Source: Desulfobacteraceae bacterium
Lineage (GTDB): Bacteria > Desulfobacterota > DSM-4660 > Desulfatiglandales > Desulfatiglandaceae
Direction: 5' to 3'
Length of the DNA: 9,023 nt
Assembly (NCBI GenBank): GCA_030589225.1
Contig: JAUUWD010000047.1
Location: forward strand, 1-9,023
Both the position numbers and the translations under genes were made by a program. Shown here one piece after another: positions 1-4,700 of the stretch. Numbering within the stretch: position 1 is the first letter of the stretch; every line of letters starts with the position of its first letter. The notes under the pieces are model-generated. The model worked only from the letters and a program-made list of their open reading frames with translations, searched no databases and was not told where the DNA came from.

Positions 1-10
1 GGTCGAAGCT

Positions 11-45
11 CAAATTTCAAATGAATGTCAAATGACAAATGCCAA
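11..45. repeat. CAA-phased heptamer array
   Basis: CAA triplets fall at 11, 18, 29, 36 and 43, so three of the four steps are exactly 7 bp. The clean units are ATGTCAA, ATGACAA and ATGCCAA. A partly complementary array (TTG phase) lies at 275-298. Confidence 0.6.
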
Positions 46-111
46 AGAATATATGTCACCCATTAGTTCAAACGCAGCCTACGCTGGTGAAGATACACAA
101 TGGGAAAAAGA

Positions 112-213
112 GTAACTTCTCAATAAGTCCAGCCTGTATTAGAAAAATCCCCCTCAATCCCCCTTTGCAAAAGGGGGAAGAAGTCGGAATGCCCGGACTT
201 ATTGAAAAGTTAC
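112..213. mobile_element. 102-bp MITE with 23-bp TIRs and 8-bp target duplication
   Basis: The left end 112-134 and the reverse complement of 191-213 agree at 20 of 23 positions; both begin GTAACTT and share TCAATAAGTCC. Immediately outside lie perfect direct repeats GAAAAAGA at 104-111 and 214-221, as expected of an 8-bp target site duplication. The interior carries a 38-bp hairpin repeat (144-181). There is no room for a transposase, so mobilisation would need an enzyme supplied in trans. GTAA ends with 8-bp duplications are features known for the IS66 family; that assignment is inference. Confidence 0.8.
144..181. repeat. 38-bp C5/G5 hairpin repeat, copy 1
   Basis: A dispersed palindromic repeat with two C5 blocks (149-153, 159-163) and one G5 block (173-177). 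Positions 158-166 pair with 170-178 as a 9-bp stem with a 3-nt loop. It matches the copy at 4279-4316 at 36 of 38 positions. This copy sits in the middle of the MITE at 112-213. Confidence 0.85.
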
Positions 214-274
214 GAAAAAGATAAATAACTGATCGTTTTGTAAAACATTTTGACATTGGGGTTTTGGATTTGAT

Positions 275-298
275 TTGACATTTGGATTTTGTCATTTG
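275..298. repeat. TTG-phased heptamer array
   Basis: TTG occurs at 275, 282, 289 and 296, exactly 7 bp apart, in the units TTGACAT, TTGGATT, TTGTCAT and TTGAACT. Read on the other strand it resembles the CAA array at 11-45. The preceding 25 bases carry the same words out of phase. Confidence 0.6.
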
Positions 299-307
299 AA
301 CTTTATT

Positions 308-342
308 CCATAGGGCATAGGGCAAAGAGCATAGTGTAAACC
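308..342. repeat. GCATAGG-type heptamer array, copy 1
   Basis: Five consecutive 7-bp units: CCATAGG, GCATAGG, GCAAAGA, GCATAGT, GTAAACC. Positions 309-329 match 2077-2097 perfectly over 21 bp. The same words appear in the second array in a different order. Confidence 0.75.
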
Positions 343-463
343 GATCTGTGAATTTCTGTCTACTTTATGTGAAAAGACGGAGCGAAGCGACTCCTTAACT
401 TTATGCACTTCAAACTTTAGTTCACTTTAGGCACTTTTCCGGTTTATCCGGTTTAGAGGTATC

Positions 464-1078
464 ATGTTTGATTTGATTGTAAAGGGCGGCATTTTCATGT
501 ATCCAATAATTTTTTGTTCCATTGTAGCACTGGCCATTTTTCTGGAACGCTTGTGGGTGCTGCGAAGGAAGAATATCATACCCCAGGACTTCGTCAACAA
601 CGTGGAAGGCCTGTTGAAGAAACAAAAGATATCAGAAGCAGTTTTTTTGTGCCAAAATGATATATCGTCCATTGCCAAGATCTTTTTGGCCGGTTTAAGA
701 AGTACCCAAAAGGGTATGTGGCTGGTCAAGGAAGCCATTGAGGAGAGAGGGAGCCGGGAGGCAACGATCCTTGAAAAAAATGTTGATATCCTGTCCACCA
801 TCGCCAATCTAACACCCTTGCTGGGACTTCTTGGCACGGTTTCGGGAATGATCAAGACCTTTAATGCAATATCAGTGCAGGGTATTGGCAACCCAGCCCC
901 TCTTGCAGGTGGAATTGCCGAGGCGCTCATTACCACGGCGACCGGTCTGTGCATTGCAATACCGACCCTCGTATGTTATCGCTTTTTAAAGGATAAGGCG
1001 AGTAACCTTATTTTTGAAATGGAAGAAAACTCCATTAGACTTGTAGACCTGATGGATAACTACAGCAATTCGAAGTAG
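464..1078 (+). CDS. MotA/TolQ/ExbB proton channel family protein
   Basis: This is an inner-membrane channel subunit that, with an ExbD/TolR partner, uses the proton gradient to energise an outer-membrane or envelope process. The 204-residue product has three expected membrane segments: about 10-32 after a short periplasmic N-terminus, 108-131, and 152-175. The family signature is clear: TPLLGLLGTVSGMIKTF at 117-133, then GGIAEALITTATGL at 149-162, with the conserved Glu153 and Thr157/158. The loop between the first two segments (33-107) is cytoplasmic, as in TolQ and ExbB. The start at 464 has AGAGG at 455-459, and it keeps the KGGxxMYP N-terminus usual in this family; the next ATG (497) would remove it. 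An exbD-like gene follows. Whether it serves a TonB-type or Tol-type system cannot be told because no TonB or TolA gene is in the window. Confidence 0.93.
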   Translation: MFDLIVKGGIFMYPIIFCSIVALAIFLERLWVLRRKNIIPQDFVNNVEGLLKKQKISEAVFLCQNDISSIAKIFLAGLRSTQKGMWLVKEAIEERGSREATILEKNVDILSTIANLTPLLGLLGTVSGMIKTFNAISVQGIGNPAPLAGGIAEALITTATGLCIAIPTLVCYRFLKDKASNLIFEMEENSIRLVDLMDNYSNSK

Positions 1079-1086
1079 TATAATTA

Positions 1087-1115
1087 GTGCCTGAACGAAA
1101 ACCCCGTTCAGGCAC
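1087..1115 (+). terminator. Strong hairpin between exbB and exbD
   Basis: GTGCCTGAACG (1087-1097) and CGTTCAGGCAC (1105-1115) form a perfect 11-bp stem with a 7-nt loop. The following GATTTTGG is only a weak T-tract, so it is at best a partial terminator. It begins 8 bp after the exbB stop and could lower transcription into exbD or protect the exbB mRNA end. It lies at the left end of the inserted element. Confidence 0.5.
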
Positions 1116-1116
1116 G

Positions 1117-1144
1117 ATTTTGGATTTTGGATTGCTGAGTTTGG
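1117..1144. repeat. ATTTTGG heptamer array
   Basis: Four adjacent 7-bp units, ATTTTGG, ATTTTGG, ATTGCTG and AGTTTGG, run inside the element that separates exbB from exbD. Confidence 0.6.
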
Positions 1145-1232
1145 ATTCAAAAAAGAAAGCAATTTCATTGGGTTTGAAGTTTTGGAGTAAAACTAGAAAA
1201 CCATATTTCGAGTTTTCCTTCAGGCATTAATT

Positions 1233-1649
1233 ATGCGATTTAAAAAAACTAAGGATGAAGAGCCAAGGCTGGGTATTACACCGCTGATCGATATTGTCTT
1301 TTTACTTCTGATCTTTTTTATGGTGACCTCTCATTTCCATATGGCTTCTGGTATTTCCATAAGGCTGCCCAAGGTGACGCAGCGGGCGTTTAATAAAGAC
1401 AGTGAAAAAATCACACTCATGATCGACAGAGAGGGCCGCACATATCTAAAGGGGGATGTAATCGATCTTAAAAAACTCGCAACCGAGCTAAAGGGCCTGG
1501 TTGTGAAGGAGGGCCTGATTCACCTTCTTTTGGAGGCCGACAAAGACGTAGCTCACGGAAAAGTGGTTCAGGTTATGGACCTTGCAAAAAGAGCCGGAGT
1601 GTTATCTATTATTATCGCAGCCGATTGGAAACCTGAAAAGGTGTTGTAA
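1233..1649 (+). CDS. ExbD/TolR-family biopolymer transport protein
   Basis: This is the partner of the ExbB-like channel: a bitopic inner-membrane protein whose single helix carries the proton-conducting aspartate and whose periplasmic domain acts on the energised target. The 138-residue product has a short basic cytoplasmic N-terminus, one membrane helix at about 15-34 (ITPLIDIVFLLLIFFMVT) with the expected Asp20, the post-membrane SIRLPKV segment at 42-48, and a periplasmic domain ending in the typical ADKDVAHGKVVQVMDLAKRAG stretch (about 102-122). Length is normal for the family. The ribosome site is weak (AGG at 1222-1224) and lies within the right end of an inserted repeat element. Its stop is followed one base later by the TTG start of the ftsB-like gene. 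Confidence 0.93.
   Translation: MRFKKTKDEEPRLGITPLIDIVFLLLIFFMVTSHFHMASGISIRLPKVTQRAFNKDSEKITLMIDREGRTYLKGDVIDLKKLATELKGLVVKEGLIHLLLEADKDVAHGKVVQVMDLAKRAGVLSIIIAADWKPEKVL
1636..1643 (+). promoter_or_regulatory. Ribosome binding site deciding a TTG start
   Basis: AAAAGGTG lies in the last codons of exbD, 7 nt before TTG at 1651. It supports TTG over the upstream in-frame ATG at 1582, which would add 23 residues unlike any FtsB N-terminus and lie wholly inside exbD. Confidence 0.65.
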
Positions 1650-1650
1650 G

Positions 1651-2001
1651 TTGAGGTCTAAGAAAAGAAAGTTTTGGAAATTTGCACTGCTTATCCTGTG
1701 TTTCCTGGCGCCCCTTTTGGCCTGGCTGGGATTTGGCGACAATGGTCTTATCCACCTTTACCACAAGGAAATGGAACGACAGGCCCGCGTTGAGACAATA
1801 CGCCAGCTTGCTGAGGAAAATCAGAGTATGCTTGAAGAGATACGCCGCCTTCGCACTGACATGGAATACATAGAATCAGTGGCAAGAAAGGAACTTAACC
1901 TGATTAAACAAAACGAGATCGTCTACCGATTTGACAAAAAAGACAATCACGACAATACTGTAAAAGACATACAATCAAAGACTCAACAGACAGATCAGTA
2001 A
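1651..2001 (+). CDS. ftsB: FtsB/DivIC-like septum formation initiator protein
   Basis: FtsB-type proteins are small bitopic inner-membrane proteins that join FtsL and FtsQ in the division complex. From the TTG at 1651 the product is 116 residues: a very basic N-terminus (RSKKRK), a membrane helix at about 10-27, a GDNGLI motif at 29-34 like the glycine turn that follows the helix in FtsB, a charged coiled coil at about 37-70, and the conserved YIESVARKELNLIKQNEIVYRF block at 73-94. The tail after residue 95 is polar and probably disordered. The gene starts 1 bp after the exbD stop and is probably translated from the same message. The pairing of ExbB/ExbD with a divisome-type protein rather than TonB or TolA is of note. 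The exact symbol is by family likeness only. Confidence 0.82.
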   Translation: MRSKKRKFWKFALLILCFLAPLLAWLGFGDNGLIHLYHKEMERQARVETIRQLAEENQSMLEEIRRLRTDMEYIESVARKELNLIKQNEIVYRFDKKDNHDNTVKDIQSKTQQTDQ

Positions 2002-2010
2002 CTAAACTTA

Positions 2011-2023
2011 GGGGCTTTGCCCC
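2011..2023 (+). terminator. Short GC hairpin after the ftsB-like gene
   Basis: A 5-bp all-GC stem, GGGGC and GCCCC, with a TTT loop begins 9 bp after the ftsB-like stop. There is no T-tract behind it, so it may be only a weak terminator or part of a dispersed repeat. Confidence 0.3.
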
Positions 2024-2061
2024 AATTGGAATGTTGGAATACTGGAATATTGGGGGATATT

Positions 2062-2096
2062 GCATAGTGCAAAGAGCATAGGGCATAGGGCAAAGA
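2062..2096. repeat. GCATAGG-type heptamer array, copy 2
   Basis: Five consecutive 7-bp units: GCATAGT, GCAAAGA, GCATAGG, GCATAGG, GCAAAGA. It shares a perfect 21-bp match (2077-2097) with 309-329, but the word order differs from the first array. GTGCATAGCGCATG-like words recur on the opposite strand at 2107-2120. Confidence 0.75.
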
Positions 2097-2244
2097 GAAA
2101 AAACTTCATGCGCTATGCACTTAACGTATTTTATTCCATGTGCGAGGCAAAACACCATGCCTCAACAAACCCCTCTAATTTTAATGAGTTGTAGAAATTC
2201 CGAGATGTTAGAATTGCTGCACACTGATAAATCAGAGATATCAG

Positions 2245-2254
2245 AAAGGGAGGT
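2245..2254 (+). promoter_or_regulatory. Strong ribosome binding site of TPR gene
   Basis: AAAGGGAGGT ends 8 nt before ATG at 2263 and 5 nt before an adjacent GTG at 2260. Either codon is possible; ATG is preferred. They differ by one residue. Confidence 0.75.
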
Positions 2255-2262
2255 ACAGGGTG

Positions 2263-3249
2263 ATGGAGAAATCAAATGATCTTTTAGGCGAAATCTTGAA
2301 CTATGGACCCTCACAGGGCACCTTTTTCTTGGTCCTCCAAAAGATGAAAGAAGAGGGACGGTCCAGCGAGGTTATCCAGGAATGTCAAAAGGCCCTGAGT
2401 CTCTACCCTGACGACCTCCGCCTGCGCACCTTGCTGGCTGAATCTTACCTGGACCTGGGATTTATCGGCCTGGCAGAAACAGAACTTGCCACGGTTACTT
2501 CACGCCTCGGAGATCTGGTGTCAGCATATAAGCTTCAGGCCGAGATTTACACCAAACAACAGAGGACTGAAGAGGCCGTTTGGGCATTGAACCAATACCT
2601 TGTACACAGGCCGGATGATCATGACGCACTTGATCTCCTGGATAAGATAAAATCAGCAGTGGAAGGAGAAAAGCCCAAAGCGACGCAGGCCGTAAAGGAT
2701 TTTGCCCGGACGGAAGAGGAGAGGATTGAAGAACAGACAATAATAGGAACACCGGAGATCATTGAAGATGTCGTACGAGCCCCTGAAGAGGATATTGAAA
2801 GTGAGCATGTGCCGGAATCCCCTGAACTATCCGAAGATGTAGTACATTCACAAGAAGAAGATATATTGGAATCTGTAGTGATCCCTGAAGATATCACGCG
2901 TGCCCTGGAAGAGGATATTGAAAAAGAAGTATTAGTTGCAGAATTACCTGAAGAACGGGTCGACCAGGAAGAGAAAGATGAATTTGCTGAACTGGCAACA
3001 ACTGAGCTGGCAGAAATCTACTACAATCAAGGACTAATCAATGAGGCCATAAACACATATGAATTGGCCCTGTTAACCAACCCCGATGACAAAACTTCCA
3101 TGGAACGTCTTGCTGAGTTAAAGGCCCTGAATGTTGATAAGCCGGAGCAACAGACTGCTGCGGATGATATCCTCAGGGAAAGAAAAAAAAGAATGATCAC
3201 GGTTCTGGAAGAATGGATGGACAGGATCCAGGAATTAAGCCATGCCTGA
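2263..3249 (+). CDS. Tetratricopeptide repeat protein with acidic repeat linker
   Basis: Probably a cytoplasmic scaffold or adaptor; TPR domains bind other proteins, and no enzymatic motif is seen. From the ATG at 2263 the product is 328 residues with no signal peptide. Residues about 13-130 form several TPR-like helix pairs (for example around ECQKALSLYPDDLRLRTLLAESYLDLG). Residues about 150-240 are a very acidic linker with three degenerate repeats of the type PExxEDVVxxxEEDI, with EEDI at 175, 198 and 216. Another TPR unit follows at about 243-288 (LAEIYYNQGLINEAINTYELALLTNPDD), and the C-terminus is a basic stretch plus an amphipathic helix with VLEEWMDRIQEL. The stop codon lies inside the next gene, so the two are likely translationally coupled. 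A partner cannot be named from the sequence. Confidence 0.85.
   Translation: MEKSNDLLGEILNYGPSQGTFFLVLQKMKEEGRSSEVIQECQKALSLYPDDLRLRTLLAESYLDLGFIGLAETELATVTSRLGDLVSAYKLQAEIYTKQQRTEEAVWALNQYLVHRPDDHDALDLLDKIKSAVEGEKPKATQAVKDFARTEEERIEEQTIIGTPEIIEDVVRAPEEDIESEHVPESPELSEDVVHSQEEDILESVVIPEDITRALEEDIEKEVLVAELPEERVDQEEKDEFAELATTELAEIYYNQGLINEAINTYELALLTNPDDKTSMERLAELKALNVDKPEQQTAADDILRERKKRMITVLEEWMDRIQELSHA
2752..2930 (+). repeat. Degenerate in-frame repeats in the acidic linker
   Basis: Three repeats of about 18-23 codons inside the TPR gene. The 16-mer GAAGAGGATATTGAAA occurs identically at 2785-2800 and 2908-2923, pointing to duplication at the DNA level rather than merely biased composition. 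Confidence 0.6.
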
Positions 3250-4303
3250 TAAGACACTCAATTTTGACTTTGCAGCCACATGCATTGGAAGCGTGCCTTT
3301 TCAAGACATTGAAGACACTTGCCGGGATATCCTGAATCATCTGCCTGTAATGCCCTTTTGGCCGCAGTTTGTAAAACGCAGCCACCTGGAAGACATGATC
3401 ATCCAATTCAGTGAGGGGCTCCCCCTCCTGAGGATAATTGAAGAGAAAAGATCCCTTGTCATATCCGAAACAGGCAATACGGAATCGGAACTCGTTGACT
3501 TTTATGAGCATTTCCTGGCCCAGGATACAGATCACTTCGCCGTTGGCAGAGACTATGCCCCCGGACTTTACACCCTTTTAGAAATCATTGACCAGGGTGC
3601 GATCCAAAGTCCCTGTATAAAAGGTCAGACTGTCGGGCCTGTCACTTTTGCAGCGGCTGTCACCGATGTAAATGGCAATTCAGTGCTTCACAACCCCGAA
3701 CTCCTGGAGGCCATGACTCAAGGCCTGGCCATTAAAGCACTCTGGCAGGTTCAAAAACTTGCCAGCTCCGGGAAAAAAACGGTCATTTTTCTGGATGAGC
3801 CCTACCTTTCCGGCTTTGGATCTGCCTTCACATCCATTCAACGCCACGAGGTCGTTGATCTGCTTAGCACGGTCATCCATTACCTGAAAGATAACTCAGA
3901 TACCCTGGTCGGCATTCATTGCTGCGGAAACACAGACTGGTCTATGATCGCAGAGGCAGGCCCGGACATAATCAACTTTGATGCCTTTGAATATATGGAT
4001 TATTTCCTGCTTTATCCGGATGATATTGCGCGATTTCTCAAGAAAGGCGGCACAGTGGCCTGGGGCATTGTCCCCACATCAAACTTCACCGGTGATGAAT
4101 CAGTGGAAGATCTTTTTTCAAAACTTGATGAGGGGTTCAACCGCATTTATGAATGGGGCATTGATCCTGCCATACTCTCCGAAAGGTCCATTCTCACCCC
4201 GGCCTGCGGCATGGGTACCATGACACCGGAAGCCGCAAAAAGGGGCTTCGACCTTCTGTCAAACTTATCCCAAAAGCTAAAATCCCCCTCAATCCCCCTT
4301 TGA
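3242..4303 (+). CDS. MetE/UroD-superfamily protein (methionine synthase-like)
   Basis: A 353-residue TIM-barrel-type protein resembling the catalytic half of cobalamin-independent methionine synthase and other UroD-superfamily methyltransferases; full-length MetE is about twice as long. Visible landmarks are the N-terminal ATCIGSVPF (12-20), KGQTVGPVTFA (127-137), FLDEPYLSGFG (183-193), HCCGNTDW (226-233), NFDAFEY (245-251) and TPACGMGT (319-326). By analogy with MetE the zinc ligands would be His226, Cys228, Glu250 and Cys322, so a thiol-activating zinc site seems intact. The substrate and methyl donor are unknown; corrinoid-linked methyl transfer is an alternative to methionine synthesis. 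AGGA at 3230-3233 sits 8 nt before the ATG, which overlaps the TPR gene by 8 bp. The last seven residues (KSPSIPL) and the stop come from a dispersed hairpin repeat. Confidence 0.82.
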   Translation: MPDKTLNFDFAATCIGSVPFQDIEDTCRDILNHLPVMPFWPQFVKRSHLEDMIIQFSEGLPLLRIIEEKRSLVISETGNTESELVDFYEHFLAQDTDHFAVGRDYAPGLYTLLEIIDQGAIQSPCIKGQTVGPVTFAAAVTDVNGNSVLHNPELLEAMTQGLAIKALWQVQKLASSGKKTVIFLDEPYLSGFGSAFTSIQRHEVVDLLSTVIHYLKDNSDTLVGIHCCGNTDWSMIAEAGPDIINFDAFEYMDYFLLYPDDIARFLKKGGTVAWGIVPTSNFTGDESVEDLFSKLDEGFNRIYEWGIDPAILSERSILTPACGMGTMTPEAAKRGFDLLSNLSQKLKSPSIPL

Positions 4304-4316
4304 ATAAGGGGGAAGA
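4279..4316. repeat. 38-bp C5/G5 hairpin repeat, copy 2, at a gene end
   Basis: It matches 144-181 at 36 of 38 positions. Positions 4293-4300 and 4306-4313 pair as an 8-bp stem; the stop codon of the MetE/UroD-like gene (4301-4303) is in the loop. No T-tract follows, so it is not a canonical terminator, though the stem may still protect the mRNA 3' end. Unlike copy 1 it lacks the GTAACTT inverted ends. Confidence 0.85.
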
Positions 4317-4347
4317 TTTATTCACCATTTCTTAACGGGGAGGGCAC

Positions 4348-4371
4348 GGGTGTGGCTTTGAGGCAACACCC
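4348..4371. terminator. Imperfect hairpin downstream of MetE/UroD-like gene
   Basis: GGGTGT (4348-4353) pairs with ACACCC (4366-4371), continued by a G-A mismatch, two more pairs and a 6-nt loop. No T-tract follows, so its role as a terminator is only possible. Confidence 0.3.
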
Positions 4372-4408
4372 CATAGGGGCGCGGGGGGCATCGCTCTATA
4401 GAACATAA

Positions 4409-4585
4409 AAATTCGAATCTCGAAATCCGAAATTCGAAACAATATCAAATGACCAAAATCCAAACGACTGAAACTGTACTGTGCGACATTCGGTTTCGAG
4501 ACTGCAACTTGGTGTGTTTGTTTCTGTCATTGGAACATTCGATTTTTAAATTTGTTTCGGATTTCGATATTCGGATTTCGAATTT
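4409..4585. repeat. Inverted pair of YCGAA heptamer arrays
   Basis: The left arm has four adjacent 7-bp units at 4411-4438: ATTCGAA, TCTCGAA, ATCCGAA, ATTCGAA. The right arm at 4556-4583 has four on the opposite strand: TTCGGAT, TTCGATA, TTCGGAT, TTCGAAT. The two 34-bp arms (4409-4442 against the complement of 4552-4585) agree at 27 of 34. Between them are CAA-phased words (4446-4463) and about 90 bp of unassigned sequence. No flanking direct repeat was found. Confidence 0.75.
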
Positions 4586-4700
4586 AACACCTAGTGTCAT
4601 CGTTCTCGGCAGAGCCAATTGACTCTGACCCCGCCCAGAGGACCGGGTTTTACATAAACTAATAAGTCACTTATCACTCAATCATAATATATCACTTTAA

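Larger units (their letters stand above)
1..463. other. Gene-free, repeat-rich leader region upstream of exbB
   Basis: No credible gene lies here; the short open frames run through repeats and lack ribosome binding sites. The region holds CAA-phased heptamers (11-45), a MITE (112-213), TTG-phased heptamers (275-298), a GCATAGG-type heptamer array (308-342) and near-repeats of ACTTTA(T/G)GCACTT at 398-410 and 424-436 just before exbB. No convincing sigma-70 promoter was found: TTGACA occurs at 250 and 275 but without a good -10 at normal spacing. Confidence 0.7.
1081..1233. mobile_element. MITE-like insertion filling the exbB-exbD gap
   Basis: A 141-bp element (1087-1227) has imperfect terminal inverted repeats: 1087-1104 against the reverse complement of 1210-1227 agrees at 15 of 18, sharing TGCCTGAA and GAAAAC. 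It is flanked on both sides by TAATTA (1081-1086, 1228-1233), a likely 6-bp target duplication; because TAATTA is self-complementary it also lengthens the inverted repeat to 21 of 24. The element fills almost the whole 154-bp gap, and the last A of the right TAATTA is the first base of the exbD ATG. With the element and one TAATTA removed, exbB and exbD would be 7 bp apart. No coding capacity is seen. Confidence 0.65.
2002..2262. other. Repeat-bearing gap between ftsB-like gene and TPR gene
   Basis: This 261-bp gap holds no gene. From left to right it contains a GGGGC-TTT-GCCCC hairpin (2011-2023), TGGAAT repeated every 8 bp at 2027, 2035 and 2043, a heptamer array (2062-2096), a GAGGCA/TGCCTC hairpin (2144-2163) and a CTGAT-AA-ATCAG dyad (2224-2235) just before the ribosome site of the TPR gene. 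No clear promoter was found. Confidence 0.6.
4304..4700. other. Convergent gap with hairpins and inverted heptamer arrays
   Basis: No gene is seen in these 397 bp between two converging genes. They hold the end of a hairpin repeat, an imperfect GGGTGT/ACACCC hairpin (4348-4371), CCCCATAGGGG (4369-4379), the paired heptamer arrays (4409-4585), a CAATTGACTCTGACCCC stretch (4616-4632) and the palindrome ATAAGT-C-ACTTAT (4662-4674). No standard T-tailed terminator serves either gene. Confidence 0.6.

Noticed and set aside
250..303. Sigma-70 promoter using TTGACA at 250 or 275
   Set aside because: No acceptable -10 at 16-18 bp, and both TTGACA words belong to repeat arrays.
39..325. Open frames on both strands at 39-224 and 68-325
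   Set aside because: They run through the MITE and heptamer repeats, have no ribosome site and translate repeat palindromes.
308..342. CRISPR array
   Set aside because: The repeats are 7 bp with no spacers of regular length and no cas genes.
427..954. 175-codon minus-strand frame opposite the exbB-like gene
   Set aside because: It is the shadow of a clear TolQ/ExbB family gene and has no family-like features.
1582..1650. Upstream ATG at 1582 as start of the ftsB-like gene
   Set aside because: It lies wholly within exbD, adds a 23-residue segment unlike FtsB N-termini, and a good ribosome site with TTG exists at 1651.
2224..2244. CTGAT-AA-ATCAG operator before the TPR gene
   Set aside because: Only 5 bp per arm and in AT-rich DNA; too weak to call as a regulatory site on its own.
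3197..3535. Minus-strand 112-codon frame over the TPR and MetE-like genes
   Set aside because: Shadow of two well-supported plus-strand genes; no start signal.
4293..4313. Intrinsic terminator of the MetE/UroD-like gene
   Set aside because: The stem is good but contains the stop codon in its loop and is followed by GAAGATTTATT, not a T-tract; it is a dispersed repeat.
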